64,000 nt of DNA, taken from contig NZ_CP039634.1 of the NCBI RefSeq assembly GCF_004923295.1, forward strand, positions 2,648,115 through 2,712,114. The letters are read 5' to 3'. The position numbers and the translations under genes were made by a program. Below the pieces are notes generated by a model. That model worked only from the letters and a program-made list of their open reading frames with translations. It was not told where the DNA came from and did not search any database. The DNA comes from Azospirillum sp. TSH100 (lineage in GTDB: Bacteria > Pseudomonadota > Alphaproteobacteria > Azospirillales > Azospirillaceae). Positions 48,621 through 57,721 of the stretch are shown here, piece after piece. Every line of letters starts with the position of its first letter. Within the stretch, counting starts at the first letter, position 1.

Positions 48621-50312
48621 TCAGCCGCGGCCGGCGATCAGGCTATCGGCGGCGGCGCGGGCCTCGGCGGTGACAGTGGCGCCGGACAGCATGCGGGCGA
48701 TCTCCTCGCGCCGCTCGTCGCCGTCCAGCTCGGCGACGCCGGTGGTGACCTGCTCGCCCTTCTGAGACTTCTGCACCTTCAGATGGACGGCCCCACGCGC
48801 CGCGACCTGCGGGCTGTGGGTGACGACCAGCACCTGGAGGCCATGGCCCAGAGTTTCCAGCCGCTCGCCCACCGCGGCGGCGACGGCGCCGCCGATGCCG
48901 GTGTCCACCTCGTCGAACACCAGCGTACCGACGGTGGAGGTCTGGGCCAACACCACCTTCAAAGCCAGCATGAAGCGCGCCAGCTCACCGCCAGACGCGA
49001 TCTTGTTCAGCGCCCCCGGCGGCGAGCCGGGGTTGGTGGCGACCTGGAAGGCGACGCGGTCGATTCCGGACGCGCTCCATTCCGATTCGTCCAGCGGCTC
49101 GACCAGCGTGCGGAATTTGGCCTTTTCCATCTTCAGCGGCGCCAGTTCGGCGGCGACCGCCACGTCCAGCCGGCCGGCGGCCTCGCGGCGGGCAACGCTC
49201 AGCGCCTCGGCAGCCTTGTGGAAGGCGGCGCGGGCCTGTTCGGCCTCCTTCGCCAGCTTGGCCAGCAGGTCGCCCTGATCCTCGATCAACAGCAGGCGGC
49301 CGGCCATCTCCTCGCGCAAGCCGGCCAGCGCATCGACGTCGACGCCATGCTTGCGGGCGGCGGCGCGCAGGGCGAACAGCCGCTCCTCCAGCTTTTCCAG
49401 CGCCCGCGGGTCCATGTCGACGCCGCTGGAGACGGCCTGGAGAGCGGCGATCGCCTCCCCCGCCTCGGTCGCGGCGCGGTCGAGGGCCGCGATCACCGGG
49501 TCAAGCGTGCCACCGGCCCGGTCGGCGATCCGGCTCAGCGTGCGGATGGCGGAGGACAGGGCGCGCTCGACGCCCCGGTCGCCGGACAGCTCCGCATAGG
49601 CGGCGTTCATGCCGTCGACCAGCTTTTCCCGGTGCATAAGCACCGCGCGGGTCTCCGACAACTCCTCCTCCTCGCCGGCCTTTGGAGCGAGCGCATCCAG
49701 TTCGGCCACGGCGTGGCGGAGATATTCCTCTTCGGAGCGGGCGCGGGCGATGTCGGCGGCGGCGGAATGGCGCGCGTCCTCCACCTGCCTCCAGGCGCGG
49801 TGGGCGGCGGCGACCTGCGCCGCCTGGGCGGACAGGCCGGCATAGGCGTCGAGCACGCCGCGGTGGGTCTGCGGATTCAGCAGGCCATGGGTGTCGAACT
49901 GCCCATGCACCTCGACCAGTTCGCTGCCAAGCGTCTTCAGCAACCCGACGCCGACCGGCTGGTCGTTCACCCAGGCGCGGCTGCGGCCGTCGGTGTTGAC
50001 GGTGCGGCGGATCACCAGTGTTTGGTACCCGGCCGAGCCGTCAGCCGAATCGGCGTCCAGCCCCTGTTCCTTCAGGATGGCGAAGACCGGATGATCGCCC
50101 GACAATTCGAATTCCGCGGTCACGGCGGCCTGATCGGCGCCATGGCGGACCAGCCCCGATTCCGCGCGCGCGCCGAGGGCCAGCCCCAGCGCGTCGAGCA
50201 GGATGGACTTGCCCGCACCGGTCTCGCCGGTCAGGGCGCACAGGCCCTTGCGGAAGGACAGGCTCAGCCGCTCGATCAGGACGACGTCCCTGATCGTCAG
50301 CGACACGAGCAT
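48621..50312 (-). CDS. recN: DNA repair protein RecN
   Basis: SMC-like ATPase for double-strand break repair, 563 residues from MLVSLTIRDVVLIERLSLSF. Walker A GETGAGKSILLDALGLALG, then a coiled-coil middle, and the C-terminal signature and Walker B in GGELARFMLALKVVL and TLVFDEVDTGIGG. It lies 8 bases downstream of bamD, so the two are co-transcribed. Confidence 0.96.
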   Translation of the reverse strand: MLVSLTIRDVVLIERLSLSFRKGLCALTGETGAGKSILLDALGLALGARAESGLVRHGADQAAVTAEFELSGDHPVFAILKEQGLDADSADGSAGYQTLVIRRTVNTDGRSRAWVNDQPVGVGLLKTLGSELVEVHGQFDTHGLLNPQTHRGVLDAYAGLSAQAAQVAAAHRAWRQVEDARHSAAADIARARSEEEYLRHAVAELDALAPKAGEEEELSETRAVLMHREKLVDGMNAAYAELSGDRGVERALSSAIRTLSRIADRAGGTLDPVIAALDRAATEAGEAIAALQAVSSGVDMDPRALEKLEERLFALRAAARKHGVDVDALAGLREEMAGRLLLIEDQGDLLAKLAKEAEQARAAFHKAAEALSVARREAAGRLDVAVAAELAPLKMEKAKFRTLVEPLDESEWSASGIDRVAFQVATNPGSPPGALNKIASGGELARFMLALKVVLAQTSTVGTLVFDEVDTGIGGAVAAAVGERLETLGHGLQVLVVTHSPQVAARGAVHLKVQKSQKGEQVTTGVAELDGDERREEIARMLSGATVTAEARAAADSLIAGRG

Positions 50313-50320
50313 GGAGCGTC

Positions 50321-51136
50321 CTAGAACAGGGAGTTCCAGGCTCGATTGAGCCACGACTTCTCGTTTCGCTCGGGACGCAGGTTGGCGTCCACCAGCAGTG
50401 CGTAGCTGTCCGTGTACCATTCGCTGCCGGGGAAGTTGTGGCCGAGCACGGCCGCGGCGGCCTTCGCCTCGTCGGTCACGCCCAGCGCCAGATAACACTC
50501 CACCAGCCGGTGCAGCGCCTCAGGCACATGGGACGTGGTCTGGTAATTTTCAACGACGGCGCGGAACCGGTTGATCGCGGCGGTATACTGGTGCTGACGC
50601 AGATAGAAGCGTCCGACCTCCATCTCCTTGCCGGCAAGGTGATCGTTGGTCAGGTCGATCTTCAGCTTCGCGTCGCGGGCGTATTTGCTGTCGGGGAAGC
50701 GGCGGACCACCTCCTGCAGGCTGTCGAGCGCCCGGCGCGTCATCCGCTGGTCGCGGCGGACGTCGGTGATCTGCTCGTAATAGCACAGCGCCCGCATGTA
50801 ATAGGCGTAGTCGACATCCGGGCTGCCCGGATGAAGCTGGATGAAGCGGTCGAGCGCCAGGATGGCGTCGTCGTACTTCAAATCCTGGTATTGGGCGTAG
50901 GCGGCAAGGAGCTGGGCCTTGCTGGCCGCATCCGCATAGGGATGCTGGCGCTCCACCTCGTCATAGAGCTTCGCGGCCTTCTTGAAGGACTCCTCGCGCA
51001 TCGCCGCGTCGGCTTCCGACATGAGCTGGTCGGCCGGGCGTTCGACATACGCATCCTCCTTGGTGGAGGAGCAGGCGGACAGAGCGGCGGACAGGAGGAT
51101 GGCCGTCAGCGGCAGGCGGTACGGGCGAGGAAGCAT
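50321..51136 (-). CDS. bamD: outer membrane assembly lipoprotein BamD
   Basis: 271 residues. Lipobox in LTAILLSAALSAC. TPR repeats follow: MREESFKKAAKLYDEVERQHPYADAASKAQLLAAYAQYQ, LDRFIQLHPGSPDVDYAYYM, and QYTAAINRFRAVVENYQTTS (each quoted in part). Part of the BAM complex that inserts outer membrane proteins. The bamD-recN order is usual in alphaproteobacteria. Confidence 0.96.
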   Translation of the reverse strand: MLPRPYRLPLTAILLSAALSACSSTKEDAYVERPADQLMSEADAAMREESFKKAAKLYDEVERQHPYADAASKAQLLAAYAQYQDLKYDDAILALDRFIQLHPGSPDVDYAYYMRALCYYEQITDVRRDQRMTRRALDSLQEVVRRFPDSKYARDAKLKIDLTNDHLAGKEMEVGRFYLRQHQYTAAINRFRAVVENYQTTSHVPEALHRLVECYLALGVTDEAKAAAAVLGHNFPGSEWYTDSYALLVDANLRPERNEKSWLNRAWNSLF

Positions 51137-51262
51137 CGTCGTCTTGGGCGCTTTCGAAGTTGCCCCTGTATAGCACGCCGGGGTAAGGGCGCCGCAAGCG
51201 GTAACGCGGGGGTGGGCGATATGCCCCTCCCCGCTGCCGGCGGAAAATGGATGGAAAGCGCC

Positions 51263-52000
51263 TCAGCCGAACAGCGCGTCGATGTCGGCCTGGCTGATGT
51301 TGCCGCTGTCGGGCGTGGCTTCGGCCGGGCCGTGCAGGTCCAGGTTCTCGTCCTTCTTGGTGACGGACGGCGGCAGCGGCATCGCCTCGAATTCGCGCTT
51401 GTTCCACAGGCTCATCATCGCGTCGACACGCTCTTCGATGAAGGACATGGCGCGGACGACCTTGGTGATGCGCTGGCCGGTCAGATCCTGGAAGTTGCAG
51501 GCCTCATAGATGCGGACGATCACGTCGACCATGTCGTTGACGCGGTCGTTGTGATAGCCCTCCGGCAGCGATGACTTCAGCTCCGACACCACCTCTTCCA
51601 GCTCTTCGGCGCAGGCCATGATGGTGTTGGTCGCGGCCTCCGTCGCGGCGACGACGGCGCCCAGTTCCTGGCTGGCCTGCTGGAACTTGTCGTCACCGGC
51701 GAGCGGGTGGCGGATGGCGGCCATCTCCACCTTGGTCGCCTTGATCCGGCCGGAGATGTCGGCGATCTCGACCTGGATCTGGTCGATCTGCGCCGCGTCC
51801 ATGGCAAGGAAGCGGTCGAGCTTGGCGCCAAGTTCGCTGACGGCCCGCAGCACTTCGGTGTTGTCGGCCTGGACCACCTGGGTCGGCGCCGGAAGAGCCG
51901 AAGACGCCGCGGCGCCATCTTCGATCAGGGCCTGGAACGGGTGCCCGGATTTGCGGGCTTTCTGAAGCTCGGCCATGAAGGGCTTGGTCATCTGCTTCAT
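51263..52000 (-). CDS. cheZ: CheZ-like CheY phosphatase with FliM-like C-terminal motif
   Basis: 245 residues from MKQMTKPFMAELQKARK. A long helical region leads to the CheZ catalytic motif NFQDLTGQRITKV with Asp172 and Gln176, the counterparts of E. coli Asp143 and Gln147. The last ten residues, SQADIDALFG (236-245), closely resemble the FliM N-terminus SQAEIDALL, which binds CheY-P. Third gene of the cheY run on this strand, after a longer CheZ-like gene. It should speed CheY-P dephosphorylation. Start set at 52000; the longer frame from 52099 is unsupported. Confidence 0.9.
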   Translation of the reverse strand: MKQMTKPFMAELQKARKSGHPFQALIEDGAAASSALPAPTQVVQADNTEVLRAVSELGAKLDRFLAMDAAQIDQIQVEIADISGRIKATKVEMAAIRHPLAGDDKFQQASQELGAVVAATEAATNTIMACAEELEEVVSELKSSLPEGYHNDRVNDMVDVIVRIYEACNFQDLTGQRITKVVRAMSFIEERVDAMMSLWNKREFEAMPLPPSVTKKDENLDLHGPAEATPDSGNISQADIDALFG

Positions 52001-52191
52001 CCTCGGTCCCGCCTCTCGGAAACGGCCGGCTGTGGCCTGTGGTGATGGATGTCTGGTCGCGCGTCTGTTCTGCGTTCTGATCGGTTGACCGCCCTCCATC
52101 CGGCCATCGGCAGGCTGGGTCGGTCAATCCGGGGAAACCCATGAGGCTCTTCGGCCCCGGGACCGCCGGCACGGCGGCCCAAGCCCGTCGT

Positions 52192-53370
52192 TTAGCCGAA
52201 CAGGGCGTCGATGGCGGCCTGATCCAGCGGAACCGGGGGCTCGGCCGCTGCGGGTGGTGGCGGCGGCGGGGCGGGCTTGGCGGCGGCCTTGGCCTTCGGG
52301 GCGGCCCCCGGCGGCTTCGGCACCGGCTTCTTGGCCGGAGCCGGGGCAGGCGCGTCGAACATGCTGTCGATGTCGGACTGGCTAGCCACCGCGGGGGCGG
52401 GCGCCGGCGAATCGAACATGCTGTCGATGTCCGCCTGACTGGCCTTCACCGGAGCCGGAGCGGGCGCGTCGAACATGCTGTCGATGTCCGCCTGGCTCGC
52501 CTGGACCGGTGCCGGCGGCGGCGGAGGTGGCGGCGGTGGCGGCGCGACCGGAGCCGGCGCCGGGCTGTCGAACATGCTGTCGACATCGGCCTGGCTGACG
52601 CCGTGACCGTCCAGCTGCGGACCGTTCAGCAGATGGGCGTCGGGACGGGTGTCGGTCTGCTCTTCCTTGACGATGATGCCGGCCAGCCCATCCTCGCCCC
52701 AGATGCTGATCATCGCCATCACGCGCTGCTCGATGTAGCGGAGCGCGTTGACGACCTTGCTGGTGCGCTGGCCGGTCAGATCCTGGAAGGAACAGGCGGT
52801 GAAGATGTCGTTCACCTGGGTGTCGATCTCGCCGCACATCGCCGGATCGGCGCCGCTGGCGCGAAGCTTGCCCGCCAGATCCATCAGCCGCTCGGCGGCA
52901 TTCAGGATCTCGAAGGACGCGCGCTCGGTCGAGATGACGATGGCGTCCAGCTCGTTGGTGGCCGACAGGATCTTGTCGCCCGAACCGTCAGGCGGCCGCA
53001 GCGCCGCCACTTCCCGCCTCGCCTGCTCGATCGAGGCGGCCATTTCCATCAGTTCGCGGCGCAGGACGCCGACATGCTTGCCGGCCTCCACCGCCTCGTT
53101 CTGCCGGTTCCAGGAGTCGCGGAACTCCTGAAGCATGGCGCGCACTTCTTCCGTCGCGGCCCCGAGGGACCGCCGGTGGAGCCGCCGCAGGAAGGCCCTG
53201 CCCTTCGCCGATCGGGCGATGGCGTCCTCGATCTGCTCGAACTCTTCATCGGACAGCTGCGGAAGCTGCTCCAAACCGGTCCACTCCCCAAACTGAATGC
53301 GCCGGCCGCCGCACTGACCCGGACGGCCGAACCGGGCGCCGGACGGCTGCGGCCGTCCCTGCTGCCCCAC
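52192..53370 (-). CDS. CheZ-like protein with five FliM-like motifs in its tail
   Basis: 392 residues with a GTG start at 53370, 16 bases after the cheY stop. Helical region about 35-225 with the catalytic motif SFQDLTGQR (Asp197, Gln201). Residues 250-392 are Pro/Ala-rich and hold five motifs: SQADVDSMFD (259), SQADIDSMFD (292), SQADIDSMFD (311), SQSDIDSMFD (330) and DQAAIDALFG at the end (383-392). Linkers are PAPAP and a run of prolines. Each motif resembles the FliM CheY-binding segment. Known CheZ tails carry one CheY-binding helix; five is unusual. The GTG start has a weak ribosome binding site; a TTG at 53274 is an alternative. Confidence 0.85.
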   Translation of the reverse strand: MGQQGRPQPSGARFGRPGQCGGRRIQFGEWTGLEQLPQLSDEEFEQIEDAIARSAKGRAFLRRLHRRSLGAATEEVRAMLQEFRDSWNRQNEAVEAGKHVGVLRRELMEMAASIEQARREVAALRPPDGSGDKILSATNELDAIVISTERASFEILNAAERLMDLAGKLRASGADPAMCGEIDTQVNDIFTACSFQDLTGQRTSKVVNALRYIEQRVMAMISIWGEDGLAGIIVKEEQTDTRPDAHLLNGPQLDGHGVSQADVDSMFDSPAPAPVAPPPPPPPPPPAPVQASQADIDSMFDAPAPAPVKASQADIDSMFDSPAPAPAVASQSDIDSMFDAPAPAPAKKPVPKPPGAAPKAKAAAKPAPPPPPPAAAEPPVPLDQAAIDALFG

Positions 53371-53386
53371 ATCGCAAACCCGAAGA

Positions 53387-53752
53387 TCAGCCGCCGATGA
53401 CGGCCTGGATCTTCTGCTTCAGCGTGTCGGCGTTGAAGGGCTTGACGATGTAGTTGTTCACGCCGGCCTGCTTGGCGGCGATGACGTTCTCGGTCTTGCT
53501 CTCGGCGGTGACCATGATGAAGGGCGTTGCCGCCAGCTTCGCATCCGCACGGATTTCCTTCAGGAGCTGCAAGCCGGTCATCGGCTCCATGTTCCAGTCG
53601 GAGATGATGAGGCCGAACTTGCTCTCACGCAGCTTCGCCAGCGCCGACACGCCGTCGCCGGCCTCGTCGATGTCGGTGTAGCCGATCTGGGTCAACAGGT
53701 TCCGCACGATGCGCCGCATGGTGGCGTAATCATCGACGACGAGGATCTTCAT
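53387..53752 (-). CDS. cheY: chemotaxis response regulator CheY
   Basis: 121-residue single receiver domain. Acidic pocket in VVDDYATMRR, phospho-Asp in LIISDWNMEPMTG, Thr in IMVTAESK, and the Tyr-Lys pair in NNYIVKPFNAD. It is the first gene of a cheY-cheZ-cheZ run, which argues that both CheZ-like proteins act on this CheY. No CheA, CheW, CheR or CheB gene is present, so the kinase is encoded elsewhere. Confidence 0.96.
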   Translation of the reverse strand: MKILVVDDYATMRRIVRNLLTQIGYTDIDEAGDGVSALAKLRESKFGLIISDWNMEPMTGLQLLKEIRADAKLAATPFIMVTAESKTENVIAAKQAGVNNYIVKPFNADTLKQKIQAVIGG

Positions 53753-53916
53753 CTAGACGTCTCCGCAATAATCCGTTGCCGGTGTCTGTCCGGCCGTTAC
53801 GCCCACCCGGCGCGGGGGCTGCGCCGTAATCCGGGAAGTGATGCCGACTGTAGTGCCCTAACTGCCGCCAAAAGTCATCCCCTTGGGTCACACTGAAGCA
53901 GCTGGGTAAAGAACGT

Positions 53917-53934
53917 GTTACCACGGGTGGCAAC
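53917..53934. promoter_or_regulatory. near-perfect palindrome upstream of cheY
   Basis: GTTACCACGGGTGGCAAC is an 18-bp inverted repeat with one mismatched pair, about 165 bases upstream of the cheY start. It may be an operator. No sigma-28 or sigma-54 promoter consensus was found for cheY. Confidence 0.5.
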
Positions 53935-53997
53935 ATCTTGCGGAATCAGGGGCGCCCCCAGCCTCCGGCCGACAATTGATACAGCCGCCCGCTCCGA

Positions 53998-56061
53998 TCA
54001 CAGCGGAGCGGTCGCCTGCGCCAGCCAGGCGTGGGCCGCATCATCCAGCAGCGGCGCCAGCGATTCGCGTACCCGCGCATGATAGGCGTCGACCCAGGCG
54101 GCCTCCGCGTCGCTCAGCAGCGCCCGCTCGATCAGCGCGCGGTCGATCGGCACCAGGGTCAGCGGCTCGAACTCCAGCACCGGCCGTTCGGCCCCGGCCA
54201 GCTCGCCAGCCGCTTCGCCGACCGGTTCCACCGGCCGGACGACGATCAGGTTCTCGATCCGGATGCCATAGGCGCCGGTCTTGTAATAGCCCGGCTCGTT
54301 CGACAGGATCATGCCCGGCTGCAGGGCCACGCTGTTGCCGACCTTCGACACCCGCTGCGGCCCCTCATGCACCGACAGGAAACTGCCGACGCCGTGGCCG
54401 GTGCCGTGGTCATAGTCCAGGCCGGCCTGCCACAACGGCAGCCGCGCCAGCACGTCCAGCTGCGAGCCCGTCGTGCCGCGCGGGAAGCGCACGGTGGACA
54501 GCGCGATGTGGCCCTTCAGCACCCGGGTGAAGCGGTCACGCATCTCCGCCGCCATCGCCGGATCGGGATCGCCGACCGCCAGCGTGCGGGTCACGTCGGT
54601 GGTGCCGTCCAGATATTGCGCACCGCTGTCCAGCAGGAAGATGCCGCCCGGCTCCAGCCGGCGGTCGGTCTCCGGGGTGACGCGGTAATGCACGATGGCG
54701 CCATTCGGTCCGGCCCCGGCGATGGTGTCGAAGCTGACGCCACGGAACCGCTCGTTCTCCCGCCGGCAGGCCAGCAGCCGCTCCACCACCGCCAGTTCGG
54801 TCAGCGTGCCCTTCGGCGCCTCTTCGGAAAACCAGTGCAGGAAGCGGACGAGGGCGGCGCCGTCACGGACATGCGCGGCACGGGTGCCGGCCAGCTCCGC
54901 CGCGTTCTTGCAGGCCTTGGGCAGGGCGCAGGGGTCGCCGTCGCGCTCCACCTTCGCGCCGGCCAGATGCAGCCGGTCGACGATCCAGGCCGAGGTGCAG
55001 GTCGGGTCGGCCAGCACACGGGCGGAACCGCGGGCGACGGCGTCCAGCGCCGGCCCGAACTCCTCCACCGGCCGCACCCTCACCTGATTGCCCAGATGGG
55101 CACGGGTCTGCGGCGCCAGCTTGCGCGGGTCGAGGAACAGCTCAACCGACGCATCGGCGGACAGGATCGCGAAGGACAGCGGCAGCGGCGTGCAGGGCAC
55201 GTCGGCACCGCGGATGTTCAGCAGCCAGGCGATGCTGTCCGGCTGGGTCAGCACCGCGGCGGCGATGCCCTTCTGCCCCAGTTCGTCGGCCAGCCGGGCC
55301 CGCTTGTCGGCGGAACTTTCGCCGGCGAAGGCGTCATCCTGGGGCACCACGGGGGTCAGCGGGGCCGGCGGCTGGCCCTGCCACACCGAATCGAGCGGGT
55401 TGTCCTCGCACGCCACCAGCAGGATGCCGGCGCGTTCCAGCGCGGCGCGGGTCTTCTCCACCCAGCCGATGGTGTGCAGCCAGGGATCGAAGCCGAAGCG
55501 TCCGCCTTCAGGTAGGGCGGCGACGATCCAGTCGGTCAGCGGATCGTCGATCAGGTGCTTGTACTCGTACAGATCGGCCGGAACCTCGCTGCGGACCTGG
55601 AGGGTGTAGCGGCCGTCGACGAAGATCGCGGCATGCCGGGCGGTCACCACCGCGTTGCCGGCCGATCCGGTGAAGCCGGTCAGCCAGCCCAACCGCTGGG
55701 CGCGCGGCGGCACATATTCACCCTGATGCTCGTCCCCGCGCGGCACGATGAATCCGTCGAGATCGCGGCGCTTCAGCGCGGCGCGCAGGTCGGCCAGCCG
55801 CTGCGCGGGGCCTGGTCCGGCCGTCGGCGCCTCGCCGGCCAGCAGCGCCTTCAACGCCTGGAGCTGTTCGGCCAGCACGGGCGGAAGGCTTTCGCCGACC
55901 AGCAGGGTCCAGGCGGCGGGCTCCTCCCCCTCGGGCGCCGCCAGCACGCCGGCCAGCAGGGCGCGCACATCGGCGGGCGACCGGCCGGTCCCGGCCTCGG
56001 TCAACAGGGTCGCAAGGGCGTCGTCGCCACGATAGGCAGCGGAGGGAATCGCGCTGGGCAC
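53998..56061 (-). CDS. aminopeptidase P family Xaa-Pro peptidase (M24B), N-terminally extended
   Basis: 687 residues. Residues about 1-85 are an extra N-terminal segment. Two creatinase-like domains follow (RLADLRAALKRRDLDGFIVP; GWLTGFTGSAGNAVV) and then the M24 pita-bread domain with all metal ligands: LLDSGAQYLDGTTDVTRT, TGHGVGSFLSVHEGP, LSNEPGYYKTGAYGI and IRIENL. C-terminal tail as in eukaryotic-type APP1. No signal peptide, so cytoplasmic. Confidence 0.94.
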   Translation of the reverse strand: MPSAIPSAAYRGDDALATLLTEAGTGRSPADVRALLAGVLAAPEGEEPAAWTLLVGESLPPVLAEQLQALKALLAGEAPTAGPGPAQRLADLRAALKRRDLDGFIVPRGDEHQGEYVPPRAQRLGWLTGFTGSAGNAVVTARHAAIFVDGRYTLQVRSEVPADLYEYKHLIDDPLTDWIVAALPEGGRFGFDPWLHTIGWVEKTRAALERAGILLVACEDNPLDSVWQGQPPAPLTPVVPQDDAFAGESSADKRARLADELGQKGIAAAVLTQPDSIAWLLNIRGADVPCTPLPLSFAILSADASVELFLDPRKLAPQTRAHLGNQVRVRPVEEFGPALDAVARGSARVLADPTCTSAWIVDRLHLAGAKVERDGDPCALPKACKNAAELAGTRAAHVRDGAALVRFLHWFSEEAPKGTLTELAVVERLLACRRENERFRGVSFDTIAGAGPNGAIVHYRVTPETDRRLEPGGIFLLDSGAQYLDGTTDVTRTLAVGDPDPAMAAEMRDRFTRVLKGHIALSTVRFPRGTTGSQLDVLARLPLWQAGLDYDHGTGHGVGSFLSVHEGPQRVSKVGNSVALQPGMILSNEPGYYKTGAYGIRIENLIVVRPVEPVGEAAGELAGAERPVLEFEPLTLVPIDRALIERALLSDAEAAWVDAYHARVRESLAPLLDDAAHAWLAQATAPL

Positions 56062-56174
56062 GGAACCTGTTCCTCGGAAGAGTGAATCCTATCGCCACAG
56101 GCTAGGCACCCCGCCGGCCGGGCGCAAGCGGCGGGGTGGCGGCTATGCCGGTCGGGGTGGGCTACCCCACCCCG

Positions 56175-56645
56175 TCAGACCGGCAGCCCCGCATCGTCCG
56201 GCAGCCCGAGCCGCTCCAGCACGCGCTTGCGCGCCTCGCCGCGCTCGACGTCGGAGACGTGCAGCAACCCGCCGATCCGCCGCAGCAGGCTCGATTCCAG
56301 GTCGTTCAGAACGCCGTCGGCGTAGGCGACCTCCCACAGCATCTCGATGATCCAGAGGCGGTGGCCGGGCGGACAGCGGTCCATGATGACGCTGACGTAG
56401 CGGAGGTAGGGCGACACGTCCTCGGTGTCGAACACCGCGGCGGACAGCAGGTCCTGCGCCTCTTCCTCGCTCAGCTTGAAGTGACGGCGGGCGACCGAGA
56501 GGATGCGGTCGCGCTCCGCTTCGGAGATGGTGTCGTCGGTGCGTGCGGCCTCGACCATCAGGGCGGCGGCGGCGGCTTGCAAGGCGTCCTCGCCCGGATC
56601 GACGCCGTCGTCGCCCGTGAACAAGGACCGGATGCGGTTCAGCAT
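56175..56645 (-). CDS. TerB family protein
   Basis: 156 residues. A helical TerB-like domain with LQAAAAALMVEAARTDDTIS, ERDRILSVARRHFKLSEEEAQ, and the second half YADGVLNDLESSLLRRIGGLLHV; acidic residues at helix starts fit the TerB metal-site pattern. Other ter genes are absent, so tellurite resistance is not implied. Confidence 0.88.
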   Translation of the reverse strand: MLNRIRSLFTGDDGVDPGEDALQAAAAALMVEAARTDDTISEAERDRILSVARRHFKLSEEEAQDLLSAAVFDTEDVSPYLRYVSVIMDRCPPGHRLWIIEMLWEVAYADGVLNDLESSLLRRIGGLLHVSDVERGEARKRVLERLGLPDDAGLPV

Positions 56646-56725
56646 GGTGGCTCCCCAGAAACGTGTCTGACCATCGTCCCTAGGGGAAGTCGCATCACGG
56701 CCCTATGGTTTCAACGGCCCCCGGA

Positions 56726-57616
56726 TTAACGCTTGACCACAAGAGTGGTCCACTCCCCGACCGGAATGCGGGCGACCAGCCGCAGTCCCTGGTTGCGGTG
56801 GGCCTGGATGACATGGCGTTCCTGCCGGTTCAGCAGCCCGGCCAGCACGGCATAGCCACCCTTCTTCAGATGGCGGCGCAGTTGCGGCGCCATCCGCGAC
56901 AGCGGGCGGGCCAGGATGTTGGCGGTGATCAGCGTGTAGGGCTTGTGCCGCCCGACGATCGGGGTGTGGTAGCCGTCGCCGCCCTGGGCGCGGATCATGG
57001 TCTTCTGCCCGTTCAGCGCCGCGTTGATGCGGGTGACGCGCACCGCTTCGGGGTCGATGTCGACGGCGGTCACCGGCACGCGCCAGCGCTTGGCCACCGC
57101 CAGCGCCAGGATGCCCGAGCCGCAGCCCATGTCGAGCGCGCCGCGCCGTCCGCCGCGCGGCAGCTTCAGATGGCGCGACAGCCGGTCGAGCGCCTGGAGG
57201 CAGCCGTTGGTCGAGCCATGCTCGCCAGTGCCGAAGGCGGTGGCGGCGTCGACCAGCAGCGGGATGCTGCCGGCCGGCACGATGCCCTCATGGTGGGAGC
57301 CGTGAACGAAGAAGCGCCCGGCGCGAATCGGCGGGAAGCCCTGATAGCTGTGCGACACCCAGTCGATCGGCGGCAGGTTCTCGATCGCCAGCCGCGGTTC
57401 CTCGATCCCCAGGGCCTTGGCCAGCACCGCGACGCGGGATTGCAGGCGCGCCTCGTCGGGGGCGCCGTACAGGGTCGCCTCGACCAGCCAGTTGCCGCCT
57501 TCCTCCAGTTCGAAGGTCGACACCGCATCGGCATGGTCGCCCACCGCCTCGGCAAAGGCGGGCGCATGGGCTTCGGGAACGACCAGCGCGATGCGCCAGA
57601 GCGGGGTTTGCGACAT
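56726..57616 (-). CDS. prmA: ribosomal protein L11 methyltransferase
   Basis: 296 residues from MSQTPLWRIALVVPEAHAP. The N-terminal substrate-recognition domain is followed by the SAM fold with TAFGTGEHGSTNGCL, ALDMGCGSGILALAVAKRW and ITANILARPLSRMAPQL, the PrmA-specific NIL motif. The start at 57616 was preferred over 57670, which adds a basic segment without family match. Confidence 0.96.
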   Translation of the reverse strand: MSQTPLWRIALVVPEAHAPAFAEAVGDHADAVSTFELEEGGNWLVEATLYGAPDEARLQSRVAVLAKALGIEEPRLAIENLPPIDWVSHSYQGFPPIRAGRFFVHGSHHEGIVPAGSIPLLVDAATAFGTGEHGSTNGCLQALDRLSRHLKLPRGGRRGALDMGCGSGILALAVAKRWRVPVTAVDIDPEAVRVTRINAALNGQKTMIRAQGGDGYHTPIVGRHKPYTLITANILARPLSRMAPQLRRHLKKGGYAVLAGLLNRQERHVIQAHRNQGLRLVARIPVGEWTTLVVKR

Positions 57617-57721
57617 GACAGGGGCTTTCCGACGACGACGCGAGAACAGAAGCGGCGTTTTTAGCATCAAGCCGGAAAGAGACCAAGGATTCCGGAGGCC
57701 TCCTCGCTTCGCTGAGAACCC

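Noticed and set aside
56175..56645. Tellurite resistance locus
   Set aside because: Only a TerB-like single gene is present; no terA, terC, terD or terZ around it.
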